Source: Coralliovum pocilloporae (GTDB lineage: Bacteria; Pseudomonadota; Alphaproteobacteria; Rhizobiales; Cohaesibacteraceae). Taken from it: a DNA stretch of 64,000 nt. Numbering within the stretch: position 1 is the stretch's first letter; each line of letters begins with the position of its first letter. A model generated the notes under the pieces. That model made no database searches, had not been told where the DNA came from, and saw only the letters and a program-made list of their open reading frames with translations. Shown piece by piece: positions 54,245 through 61,709 of the stretch. A program made the translations under genes and the position numbers. The stretch lies in assembly GCF_030845175.1 (NCBI RefSeq), contig NZ_CP132542.1, forward strand, positions 2,391,501 to 2,455,500, given 5' to 3'.

Positions 54245-54279
54245 AATGTTCAACAGAACCGAATTTTCGGAGAAGACAC

Positions 54280-55263
54280 ATGTCGGATCATGATGAGACG
54301 ACCGTCCATGACGAACACAGCCAGAAGGATCTGGCATTCACCCGTCCGTCGCCCTATGGCACGCTGGTCGAGAGCACCTATTCCGGTGCCCTCAGCTTCA
54401 TGCGCCGCCGCTATACCAAGGATCTGAGCGAAGCGGATGTGGCTGTGGTCGGCATTCCGTTCGACCTTGCGGTGACCAATCGTCCGGGCTCGCGGTTCGG
54501 TCCACGGGCCATCCGGCAGGCGTCGTCCATGATGGCCTGGGACAGGGCCTGGGGCTGGGAATTTGATCCGTTTGACCGTCTTGCTGTGGTCGATTTCGGT
54601 GATGTGATGTTTGATCCGGGACGTCCCGATCAGGTGCCGGAGGAAATCGCCGAACAGTTCCGCGCCATTCTGGGCCAGGATGTGGCGACCCTGATGCTGG
54701 GTGGAGATCACTTCTCCACCTATCCGGTGGTGAAGGCACATGCGGAGAAGCATGGTCCTCTCTCCCTCATTCATTTCGATGCCCATTCCGACACCTGGCG
54801 GGATGAAGAGGGGCGCATCGACCATGGCACCATGTTCTTCCATGCCGCTCAGCAGGGATTGATTGATCCCTCCCGGTCCGTGCAGACCGGTATCCGCACC
54901 AATAATGACGAGACACACGGCTTCACGGTCCTGTCTGCCGACTGGGTGCGGAAGAATGGTGTAGAGGCCACCATTGCGATGATCCGGGAAACCGTGGGTG
55001 ACAATGCCTGTTACCTGACCTTTGATATTGACTGTCTGGACCCGGCTTTTGCCCCTGGTACAGGCACGCCGGTCATTGGCGGTCTGCAATCATCGGAAGC
55101 CCGTGAGATCCTGCGCGGCCTCGCCGGTATCAATCTGAAGGGTATGGATCTGGTGGAAGTGGCGCCGGCCTATGATGTGGGTGAGATTACAGCGCTTGCC
55201 GGAGCATCCATCGCCATGGACCTTCTCAGCATCTATGCCCATCAATTCCCCGACCGGACCTGA
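54280..55263 (+). CDS. speB: Agmatinase-family ureohydrolase
   Basis: 327 residues. Binuclear manganese ureohydrolase; agmatine to putrescine and urea is the typical reaction. Metal motifs: LMLGGDHFSTY, LIHFDAHSDTW with its DAHxD, and LTFDIDCLDPAFAPGTGTPVIGG with the two Asp of the DxDxxDP motif. N-terminal ~25 residues (HDETTVHDEHSQ) are a polar extension. The position in a polyamine operon supports agmatinase, but guanidinobutyrase or related amidinohydrolases use the same fold. 35 bases after potI. Confidence 0.9.
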   Translation: MSDHDETTVHDEHSQKDLAFTRPSPYGTLVESTYSGALSFMRRRYTKDLSEADVAVVGIPFDLAVTNRPGSRFGPRAIRQASSMMAWDRAWGWEFDPFDRLAVVDFGDVMFDPGRPDQVPEEIAEQFRAILGQDVATLMLGGDHFSTYPVVKAHAEKHGPLSLIHFDAHSDTWRDEEGRIDHGTMFFHAAQQGLIDPSRSVQTGIRTNNDETHGFTVLSADWVRKNGVEATIAMIRETVGDNACYLTFDIDCLDPAFAPGTGTPVIGGLQSSEAREILRGLAGINLKGMDLVEVAPAYDVGEITALAGASIAMDLLSIYAHQFPDRT

Positions 55264-55329
55264 TCCGTTCTGAAGAAAGACAGATACAGCCCTTAAGGGC
55301 AGACCGTTAGAATCAACTGGATAAATCCA

Positions 55330-56730
55330 ATGCTTGCCAGCACCCATTCCGCTGAAAACCGTCGCCTGTTTGCAGAAGAGGTCGATCAGTTTCTGGCTGA
55401 CAATCCCGATATCGAAAAATTCGAAATGCTGTTCTCAGGCCTGTGCGGCGTCCTGCGTGGCAAATGGCTGCCGCGAGAAGGGCTGCGGAAACTGGCCAAA
55501 GGCGGTGTGCGTCTGCCGCGTTCGACCTCGCTCCTGGATATCTGGGGCTATGACGTGCCGACCATCGGACGATCTATTGAACTGGGCGACCCGGACGGGC
55601 TTTGCCGTGGCGTGCCGGGCTCTCTGCAGCGGGTGCCGTGGCTGGATACGCCGACAGCCCAGGTGCTTGTCACCATGTCCGAGGAAGACGGTGCGGACGC
55701 CTGCATTTATGACCCGCGCACGACGCTTTCAGCTATGTGTGAGCGGATCAAGGCCATGGGCTATACGCCAGTGGCGGCTACCGAACTCGAATTCTACTTC
55801 GTTGATCCGGAACCGGGCGAATATGGCCACCCGCTCCCGCCGATGATCCCGGGTCTGAAACGGCGCCTGGATGGATCCCAGGTCTATGACATGAACATTC
55901 TGGCCCGTTTCGAGCCGGTAATGAACGAGATCACCGAGGCATGCCGCTTGCAGAATATCCCGGCTGATACAACAATCTGCGAGTTTGGTCCTGGCCAGTT
56001 CGAGATCAATCTCAGCCATGTGGACGATGTGCTGAGGGCAGCCGATCAGAGTGTGATGTTCAAGCGGGTTGTCCGTCAGGTGGCCTGGAAACACGGACTT
56101 GATGTGACCTTCATGGCCAAGCCCTATGCCGATCATACCGGCAATGGCCTGCACGTCCACATGAGCCTGCTGGATGAAGAGGGCAACAATGTCTTTGATG
56201 GCGGCAAGGAAGGCGAGGCGAATGATCTGTTGCGCCATGCGATTGGCGGCATGCTGGCGTCAAGCCGTCAGATGCAGGCCATCCTTGCGCCGCATCGCAA
56301 CTCCTATCGCCGTTTCCAACCGGGCTCCTATGCACCGGTGACCCCGTGCTGGGGCTATGATCACAGAGCGGCGGCAATCCGGGTGCCGGAAAGTGTCGGC
56401 CCGGCCACGCGGTTCGAGCATCGTATTGCAGGTGCTGATGCCAATCCGCATCTGGTGCTCGCTGCCATTCTGGCGGGTGTCATTGACGGGATAGAGCGCA
56501 AGGTCGAGCCGGACCCGGCCATTCAGGAACTGTCTGACGTGGACAAGTACGAGATTCTCACCGCCAACTGGGAATTGTCCGTGGATGCGTTCGAAGCCTC
56601 TGACCTGGCTCGGCAGATGTTTGGCGAGACCTTCTGCGCGATTTACACGGAAGGCCGGAGAGCCGAACAGGCTGTCTTTGCCGCCACCATTACCGATATG
56701 GAATACCGCACCTATCTGCAGAAGGTCTAA
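55330..56730 (+). CDS. Second glutamine synthetase-family gamma-glutamylamine ligase
   Basis: 466 residues. Glutamine-synthetase fold with AATELEFYFVDPE, ICEFGPGQFEINLSHVDD, VTFMAKPYADHTGNGLHVHMSLLD, and NSYRRFQPGSYAPVTPCWGYDHRAAAIRVP. Clearly related to, but distinct from, PuuA at 47486. It probably conjugates glutamate to a polyamine or monoamine supplied by the transporter and agmatinase just upstream. Ends the plus-strand polyamine operon before a terminator. Substrate difference from the other copy cannot be told. Confidence 0.88.
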   Translation: MLASTHSAENRRLFAEEVDQFLADNPDIEKFEMLFSGLCGVLRGKWLPREGLRKLAKGGVRLPRSTSLLDIWGYDVPTIGRSIELGDPDGLCRGVPGSLQRVPWLDTPTAQVLVTMSEEDGADACIYDPRTTLSAMCERIKAMGYTPVAATELEFYFVDPEPGEYGHPLPPMIPGLKRRLDGSQVYDMNILARFEPVMNEITEACRLQNIPADTTICEFGPGQFEINLSHVDDVLRAADQSVMFKRVVRQVAWKHGLDVTFMAKPYADHTGNGLHVHMSLLDEEGNNVFDGGKEGEANDLLRHAIGGMLASSRQMQAILAPHRNSYRRFQPGSYAPVTPCWGYDHRAAAIRVPESVGPATRFEHRIAGADANPHLVLAAILAGVIDGIERKVEPDPAIQELSDVDKYEILTANWELSVDAFEASDLARQMFGETFCAIYTEGRRAEQAVFAATITDMEYRTYLQKV

Positions 56731-56749
56731 GCGGCTTTCAGACAAAAAG

Positions 56750-56775
56750 GACCCGGCATTTCTGCCGGGTCTTTC
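56750..56775 (+). terminator. Terminator after the second PuuA-like gene
   Basis: GACCCGGCA (56750-56758) and TGCCGGGTC (56763-56771) with a four-base loop, followed by TTTC. It closes the pot/spe operon and also faces the convergent gene at 56800. Confidence 0.85.
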
Positions 56776-56799
56776 AGTTTGGGGGAGGGGAGAGGTATC

Positions 56800-57441
56800 T
56801 TACTTCGGTACGATGGAGTTCCCTGCGACCGGGAGCCTGCTGCCAGTCCATTTCTTGCAGACAACCGGGACTTTGTAAGGTGCGCTATACTCAATGATCG
56901 GGTTCTTGTTGCCGGCCCCGTTGGCGGACACCTTGAACTTCACGTCAGCGAGGAAAGACACCGTGCGATCCTTGCCGAAGATCACCTTGTTTGAATGACC
57001 CTGCTGGCGCATGCTGTTGGCAAGCCAGTTACACATGCTCACTGCATTGTTCTGCAGAAGGCCTGTCGGGATGGCCATGGATACATTCTGGTTCACCTGC
57101 TTCGGACGCTTGCCCACTGAATAGGACTTCGATGCCTTGAAGGATGAAATCAGCGGCACCTTTGCGGCAATGCCGTAATTGTTGGTGAGCTCCGGGGTGA
57201 CTGACCAGCTCTTGATCCGTCCTGATGTACCGGTGCTGTACTCAATCTTGGCGAACATGGTCACCTTGTGACCCTTGTAGCCGAGTTTTGTGTAGGACTG
57301 GCCATTGCTGACAACAGCCAGAGGTTTTGGCTGAAAGTTGGTAACCCGGCTGACCTGGGTATCGGCTGCAGATGAGACAGTTGTCGCCGCCAGAATGAGA
57401 GCGGCTGAACCCAGGGTGTGCAGAGCAGATTTGAAAAACAT
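56800..57441 (-). CDS. Secreted protein of unknown function
   Basis: 213 residues from ATG at 57441. Signal peptide MFFKSALHTLGSAALILAATTVSSA, then mature DTQVSRVTNFQPKPLAVVSNGQS. The mature part is rich in Lys, Ser and aromatic residues with beta-like repeats (VSMAIPTGLLQNNAVSMCNWLANSM, VKFKVSANGAGNKNPIIEYSAPYKVPVVCKKWTGSR). Cysteines in SMCNW and VVCKKW may form a disulphide. I do not recognise a family. A convergent neighbour of the polyamine operon; the longer frame to 57465 is not used. Confidence 0.8.
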   Translation of the reverse strand: MFFKSALHTLGSAALILAATTVSSAADTQVSRVTNFQPKPLAVVSNGQSYTKLGYKGHKVTMFAKIEYSTGTSGRIKSWSVTPELTNNYGIAAKVPLISSFKASKSYSVGKRPKQVNQNVSMAIPTGLLQNNAVSMCNWLANSMRQQGHSNKVIFGKDRTVSFLADVKFKVSANGAGNKNPIIEYSAPYKVPVVCKKWTGSRLPVAGNSIVPK

Positions 57442-57604
57442 TTTGTGGTCTCCATAAACAATCAAAATCGATGTGACATGGATGTGTCGCGAGACCGGGG
57501 GAAAAGGTTCAAGAAAAGTTGAAAATTATTCCAAAATAATTACAAGTCTTTGATAATATTGATTTTTACTCTAATTCTGCGGGGATAAATTCCCCGCAGG
57601 AGGT

Positions 57605-58348
57605 TTATTCTGCAGCGGTCCGACGCTCGAATAGCTCTGTCAGAAAGCGGTTGATCCAGCGGGCCACAAAACCGGTATCAATGGCGTCGTGCACATCACC
57701 CATGGCGGCATCTGCCAGCTCTTCAGGAAGCGGCTTGCCGCGACGGGCTTTCAGCAGGGCTTCCACATAGGTCCCGTCGAATTCAGGATGCCCCTGGAAC
57801 GACAGAGCCCGATCCCCATAAGCCACGACTGCATGCTCGCAGAAGTCTGATGAAGCAAGTGTCCGGGCCCCGTCCGGCAGTCTGGTGATCTGGTCCTGAT
57901 GATAGGCCTGAATGGTAAAGCTCTGCCGGTCATCTGCCGGGCCGTCTGCGCCGGGGTGAATCCGGTAAACATGACGTCCCAGACCCCAGCCCTTGTCTGA
58001 CTTGACTACCGTGCCGCCCAGAGCTTCTGCAACAAGCTGGTGGCCGAAACAGATCCCGATGACGGGAATGGTCTGCTCATAGGCGTCGGCGATGATGGCC
58101 TTGAGCGGCGGGATCCAGCTATGGTCTTCATAGACACCATATTTGCTGCCGGTAATCAGCCAGGCGTCACATTCGTCTGCGCTCTGCGGCAAGGCGCCGT
58201 CCAGCACCGCATAGTGACGGAACTGCCAGACCGGCCCACCCTCATCCAGCAGGGTTTCGAACATGGTCGGATAGTCCGGAAAGGCTCCATTGAAGTCTTC
58301 AGGCGGGCGTCCGGTTTCGAGAATTCCGATTGTTGGTCTTTGTGTCAT
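57605..58348 (-). CDS. Class I glutamine amidotransferase-like hydrolase
   Basis: 247 residues from ATG 58348. The open frame extends 153 codons further, but that part overlaps the divergent GntR gene and has poor composition, so it is excluded. GATase1 triad: Cys100 in PVIGICFGHQLVAEALGG, His187 and Glu189 in LSFQGHPEFDGTYVEALL. Flanking PTIGILETGRPPEDF and WLITGSKYGVYED are typical of the stand-alone GuaA-like or gamma-glutamyl hydrolase group. Divergent from a GntR regulator. As it lies next to polyamine genes it could be a PuuD-like gamma-glutamyl-GABA hydrolase substitute, an inference. Confidence 0.85.
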   Translation of the reverse strand: MTQRPTIGILETGRPPEDFNGAFPDYPTMFETLLDEGGPVWQFRHYAVLDGALPQSADECDAWLITGSKYGVYEDHSWIPPLKAIIADAYEQTIPVIGICFGHQLVAEALGGTVVKSDKGWGLGRHVYRIHPGADGPADDRQSFTIQAYHQDQITRLPDGARTLASSDFCEHAVVAYGDRALSFQGHPEFDGTYVEALLKARRGKPLPEELADAAMGDVHDAIDTGFVARWINRFLTELFERRTAAE

Positions 58349-58484
58349 GAATGCTGTCTCCCAGACCATCATATGGAGCCAGAAACAGGGAAAAATCAAG
58401 GCTGACAATGGCCGATTACAAGGTTTGTCAGCTTGGTAACAGGCAGCTTTGCTAAAGATCACTGAACTTTGGGAGGAGTTTGGA

Positions 58485-59153
58485 ATGCAGTGGATGGCGC
58501 TGGACGTCTTGAAGGAGCAATATGCCCATATCAACCCGGCCCCTGCCTTTGCATCCAACGTTCTGAGAGAGGCCATCATCTCCGGCATTCTGCACCCCGG
58601 AACCATCGTGCGGCAGGATACGATTGCCGCGCGGCTGGGCCTCAGCAAGATCCCTGTCAGAGAGGCCCTCAGAATATTGGAGACTGAGGGCCTTGTCCGC
58701 TTCGAGATGAACCGCGGCGTTCTTGTAACGGATCTGTCTGTGGATGAGATGGCCGAGCTTTTCATGCTGCGCAGACTGATTGAATGTCGTGCACTGGAAC
58801 TGAGCATCCCTCATCTGACCGAAGACGATCTGGCAAGGGCTCAGCACCTGCTCGATGAGGAAGCCTCCTGTCATGATCTTGTCCGGATCAGTGAAATCAA
58901 CCGGGCCTTTCATGACTGCCTGATCTGTTGTGGACCCACCAGAAAGGCCCGCAGTGTGGTCTCTACCCTTCTGGCCCAATGTGAGCGTTATGTTCGTCTC
59001 CACATGAGCGGGGAAGAAGACAGGGCGCGGTCTCACCAGGAACACAAGGCCATTCTGGACGCGGCCCGGACCCGTGAGCCTGATCGCGTCATTGACCTGA
59101 TGAATGACCACTTTGATCAGGTGATCAGGGCCCTGGGCGAACGGATCGCCTGA
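58485..59153 (+). CDS. GntR-family (FCD) regulator
   Basis: 222 residues. Start 58485 follows GGGAGGAG; the longer TTG start (58449) is not used. HTH NVLREAIISGILHPGTIVRQDTIAARLGLSKIPVREALRILETEGLVRFEMNRGVLV and an FCD effector domain (EINRAFHDCLICCGPTRKARSVVSTLLAQCERYVRLHMSGEEDRARSHQEHKAIL with His residues for metal). Divergent from the glutamine amidotransferase gene, which is its likely target. Followed by a G-U-containing hairpin. Confidence 0.9.
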   Translation: MQWMALDVLKEQYAHINPAPAFASNVLREAIISGILHPGTIVRQDTIAARLGLSKIPVREALRILETEGLVRFEMNRGVLVTDLSVDEMAELFMLRRLIECRALELSIPHLTEDDLARAQHLLDEEASCHDLVRISEINRAFHDCLICCGPTRKARSVVSTLLAQCERYVRLHMSGEEDRARSHQEHKAILDAARTREPDRVIDLMNDHFDQVIRALGERIA

Positions 59154-59160
59154 ACGCCGA

Positions 59161-59188
59161 AAGGACCGGCTCTTGCGAACCGATCCTT
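59161..59188. terminator. Hairpin between convergent genes
   Basis: AAGGACCGGCTC (59161-59172) pairs with GAACCGATCCTT (59177-59188), using two G-U pairs, with a four-base loop TTGC. It lies between the GntR gene and the convergent secreted protein gene, a sensible terminator position. Confidence 0.6.
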
Positions 59189-59218
59189 CGGGGGAGGGGG
59201 AGAAAACTGGGGCAGGTC

Positions 59219-59608
59219 TTAGAAGGAGACGCCTACTCCGATAAGGCCGAACGGGCTGATTGTGATGACGGTGCGGGAACCGTCGTCATTGCCGATTGCT
59301 GTAACCCGTGTACCTGTTTCCGGATCGTATGAGCTTGCCCATGGGCGATTGCTGCGATTGACATTCCGGCGATCAACAACATTACCGCGTTTGTTGCGTT
59401 TGATGATCTCGCGACCGCCGGTCCGTGTCCGGCGAATGGTGCGGGAAGACCCGTCTGCATTGTGGACAGTTACAAAATCGTCGGTCCAGTGTGCGCCGCC
59501 ACGGTCGCCACCACGTCCACCGCCATCGCCTGCATGAGCTGGAATAACAGCGAGGCTTGTTGCAAGAACGGTCAGGGCGAGGGTTGTTTTCAGAGCTGAG
59601 GCAAACAT
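59219..59608 (-). CDS. Small secreted glycine/arginine-rich protein
   Basis: 129 residues from ATG 59608, preceded by GGAGATCACA. Signal peptide MFASALKTTLALTVLATSLAVIPAHA, then the glycine-arginine stretch GDGGGRGGDRGG and a basic middle RTIRRTRTGGREIIKRNKRGNVVDRRNVNRSNR. Ends with a hydrophobic ITISPFGLIGVGVSF. No family recognised. The very basic mature part suggests binding of nucleic acid, lipid or polyanion outside the cytosol. Convergent with the upstream GntR gene. Confidence 0.75.
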   Translation of the reverse strand: MFASALKTTLALTVLATSLAVIPAHAGDGGGRGGDRGGAHWTDDFVTVHNADGSSRTIRRTRTGGREIIKRNKRGNVVDRRNVNRSNRPWASSYDPETGTRVTAIGNDDGSRTVITISPFGLIGVGVSF

Positions 59609-59750
59609 TGTGATCTCCATCGTGTTGTCTTGTTTCGTTGTGTTCTGAACATCTGTCGCGCCAGCTCAGGAAAAGGTTCAAAGAAATTTTGATTGCTTGT
59701 ATCGGGCGGCATTTTGCGGAAAGGTCATGATCCCAAAAAGGAGATTGACC

Positions 59751-61064
59751 ATGACAGACAAGCGTTCCTGGATGCCCCTTCACAGTCAGGATGTCTGGGC
59801 GCGAGTGGCGCATGAGGCCCATGGGCAATCAGGGGAGGCTCTTGCTGCACAGATTGAGAGCCTTGTTGCCGCCAATGCTGGCATTCATGAACGACAGTGC
59901 CTCAATCTCAATCCGGCCACCAATGTGATGAACCCACGCGCCGAGGCTCTTCTGGCCAGAGGGTTGGGGTCGCGACCCTCTCTCGGTTATCCCGGTGATA
60001 AATACGAGATGGGCCTTGAAGCCATTGAGCAGATCGAAGTCATAGCGGCGGAACTGGCAGCATCGGTCTTCAATGCCCGGTTTGCCGAAATCCGAGTGGG
60101 CTCCGGGGCTCTGGCCAACCTCTACGCATTCATGGCCACCACAAAGCCGGGAGATACTATTCTGGTGCCTGATGCCGCCATTGGCGGCCATGTAACCCAT
60201 CATACGGCAGGCGCAGCAGGGCTCTATGGGCTGAATATCATCACAGCGCCGGTCAATGGTGCAGATTATACCGTTGATGTGGATAAGCTCAGAGTGCTCG
60301 CACAGGAAATCAGGCCCGCCCTGATCACCATCGGCGGCAGCCTGAACCTGCAACCTCATCCGGTGGCGGATTTGCGCGCGATAGCCGATGAGGTCGGCGC
60401 ACGCCTCATGTTTGACGCGGCTCATCAATGTGGCTTGATCGCAGGTAAGGCATGGCCCAACCCGCTGGACCAGGGGGCTCACCTGATGACCATGAGCACC
60501 TATAAAAGTCTTGGCGGGCCAGCCGGTGGCCTGATTGTCACCAACGAACCCGATCTTGCGGAGCTGCTGGACCGTATTGCCTTTCCCGGATTGACGGCCA
60601 ATTTTGATGCCGCCAAATCGGCCGCGCTGGCCATAACCATGCTCGATTGGCAGAGCTATGGTGAGGCCTATGCAAAGGACATGATAGAAGCTGCCGCAGC
60701 ATTGCGGGCGGAGCTTTCGAGTGCCGGATTGCCGGTCTTTCACAGTGACCGGGAACAGTGCTCCCACCAGTTCGCCCTGGAAGCTGCATCATGGGGTGGC
60801 GGTCAGGCCGCAGCCAAACGCCTCCGTCAGGCAAATATCCTCACCTGCGGTATCGGCCTGCCGATTGCGCCTGTGGAGGGTGATATGAACGGGCTCAGAC
60901 TGGGAACACCGGAACTGGTCCGCTGGGGCATTAAGGCCGGAGAAATGCCAAGGGTCGCTAACTGGCTGGCGGAAGCTCTCGCCGAAGAGGCTGACCTGAA
61001 CCGGATTGCCCATGATGTCACAGAGTTTCGCCAGATGTTCACTGAGGTCGGGTATTCGGTTTAG
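59751..61064 (+). CDS. Serine hydroxymethyltransferase-fold PLP enzyme
   Basis: 437 residues from ATG 59751 (AAGGAG upstream; the longer frame at 59697 is not used). SHMT/aldolase fold with LNLNPATNVMNPRAEALLARGLGSRPSLGYPGDKYEMGLEAIEQIE, RVGSGALANLYAFMATTKPGDTILVPDAAIGGHVTHHTAGAAGLYG, Asp222 and His225 in LMFDAAHQCGLIAGKAWPNPLDQGAH, and Lys252 in STYKSLGGPAGGLIV. The Lys motif (TYKSLGGP, against THKTLRGP in true GlyA) and the small size suggest a different, related reaction, for example an alpha-methylserine- or beta-hydroxy amino acid-active aldolase. Substrate unknown. It is followed by a convergent Lrp gene. Confidence 0.75.
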   Translation: MTDKRSWMPLHSQDVWARVAHEAHGQSGEALAAQIESLVAANAGIHERQCLNLNPATNVMNPRAEALLARGLGSRPSLGYPGDKYEMGLEAIEQIEVIAAELAASVFNARFAEIRVGSGALANLYAFMATTKPGDTILVPDAAIGGHVTHHTAGAAGLYGLNIITAPVNGADYTVDVDKLRVLAQEIRPALITIGGSLNLQPHPVADLRAIADEVGARLMFDAAHQCGLIAGKAWPNPLDQGAHLMTMSTYKSLGGPAGGLIVTNEPDLAELLDRIAFPGLTANFDAAKSAALAITMLDWQSYGEAYAKDMIEAAAALRAELSSAGLPVFHSDREQCSHQFALEAASWGGGQAAAKRLRQANILTCGIGLPIAPVEGDMNGLRLGTPELVRWGIKAGEMPRVANWLAEALAEEADLNRIAHDVTEFRQMFTEVGYSV

Positions 61065-61093
61065 ACCCGGCCTCAAAGACAGCATGTCAACGA

Positions 61094-61561
61094 CTATACA
61101 GGCACCGGGAGTGTCGGATCGTCCTTGATGGCTTCCATGACCATATAGGTGTGGGTCTGCTGGACCCCCGGCAGCAGGGACAGTGTGTCGCCCAGCAGGG
61201 CTCTGTAATGGGCCACGTCGCGGGTGCGGACCTTCAGCAGATAGTCAAAACCGCCACCGATCATATGGCAGGACTGGATTTCAGGAATGCGGCGGACCGC
61301 ATCATTGAACCGGTCGAGAATATCGGTTGTTGTCCGCTCAAGCAGAACCTGCACGAAGGAGATGTAATTGGCTTCCAGCAGATCCGGGTCGAGCACGGCG
61401 CGATAGCCGGAAATATAGCCAAGTCGCTCGAGGCGCTTTACGCGCTCGGCGCAGGGGGTCTTGGTCAGATGGACGCGCTCTGCCAGGCGAACAATCGACA
61501 GGCGGCCGTCAGCCTGGAGAGCCGAGAGAATGCGGCGATCTATGGAATCGAGATCGATCAT
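61094..61561 (-). CDS. Lrp/AsnC-family regulator (PutR-like)
   Basis: 155 residues. N-terminal HTH IDRRILSALQADGRLSIVRLAERVHLTKTPCAERVKRLERLGYISGYRAVLD and a C-terminal RAM ligand domain (ISFVQVLLERTTTDILDRFNDAVRRIPEIQSCHMIGGGFDYLLKVRTRDVAHYRALLGDTLSLLPGVQQTHTYMVMEAI). The gene is divergent from putA, 148 bases apart. In alphaproteobacteria a PutR-type Lrp protein activates putA with proline. That role is inferred from position. Confidence 0.9.
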   Translation of the reverse strand: MIDLDSIDRRILSALQADGRLSIVRLAERVHLTKTPCAERVKRLERLGYISGYRAVLDPDLLEANYISFVQVLLERTTTDILDRFNDAVRRIPEIQSCHMIGGGFDYLLKVRTRDVAHYRALLGDTLSLLPGVQQTHTYMVMEAIKDDPTLPVPV

Positions 61562-61709
61562 GGCTGGCTTTCTTTTCTGATAAGGTCTTTATGACTTTGT
61601 ACGAAAGATAATAAAGGAATATTGCCTGTATTTCCATTGAAATAAGAGACAATTCCTACTGTTTCTCTGGCAGAATGGAGGAACGTAAATTCTCTGCCGG
61701 AGATACTTC

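Noticed and set aside
58349..58807. 153-codon N-terminal extension of the glutamine amidotransferase frame
   Set aside because: It overlaps the divergent GntR gene, has Ser/Arg-rich shadow composition, and the family starts at MTQRPTIGIL.
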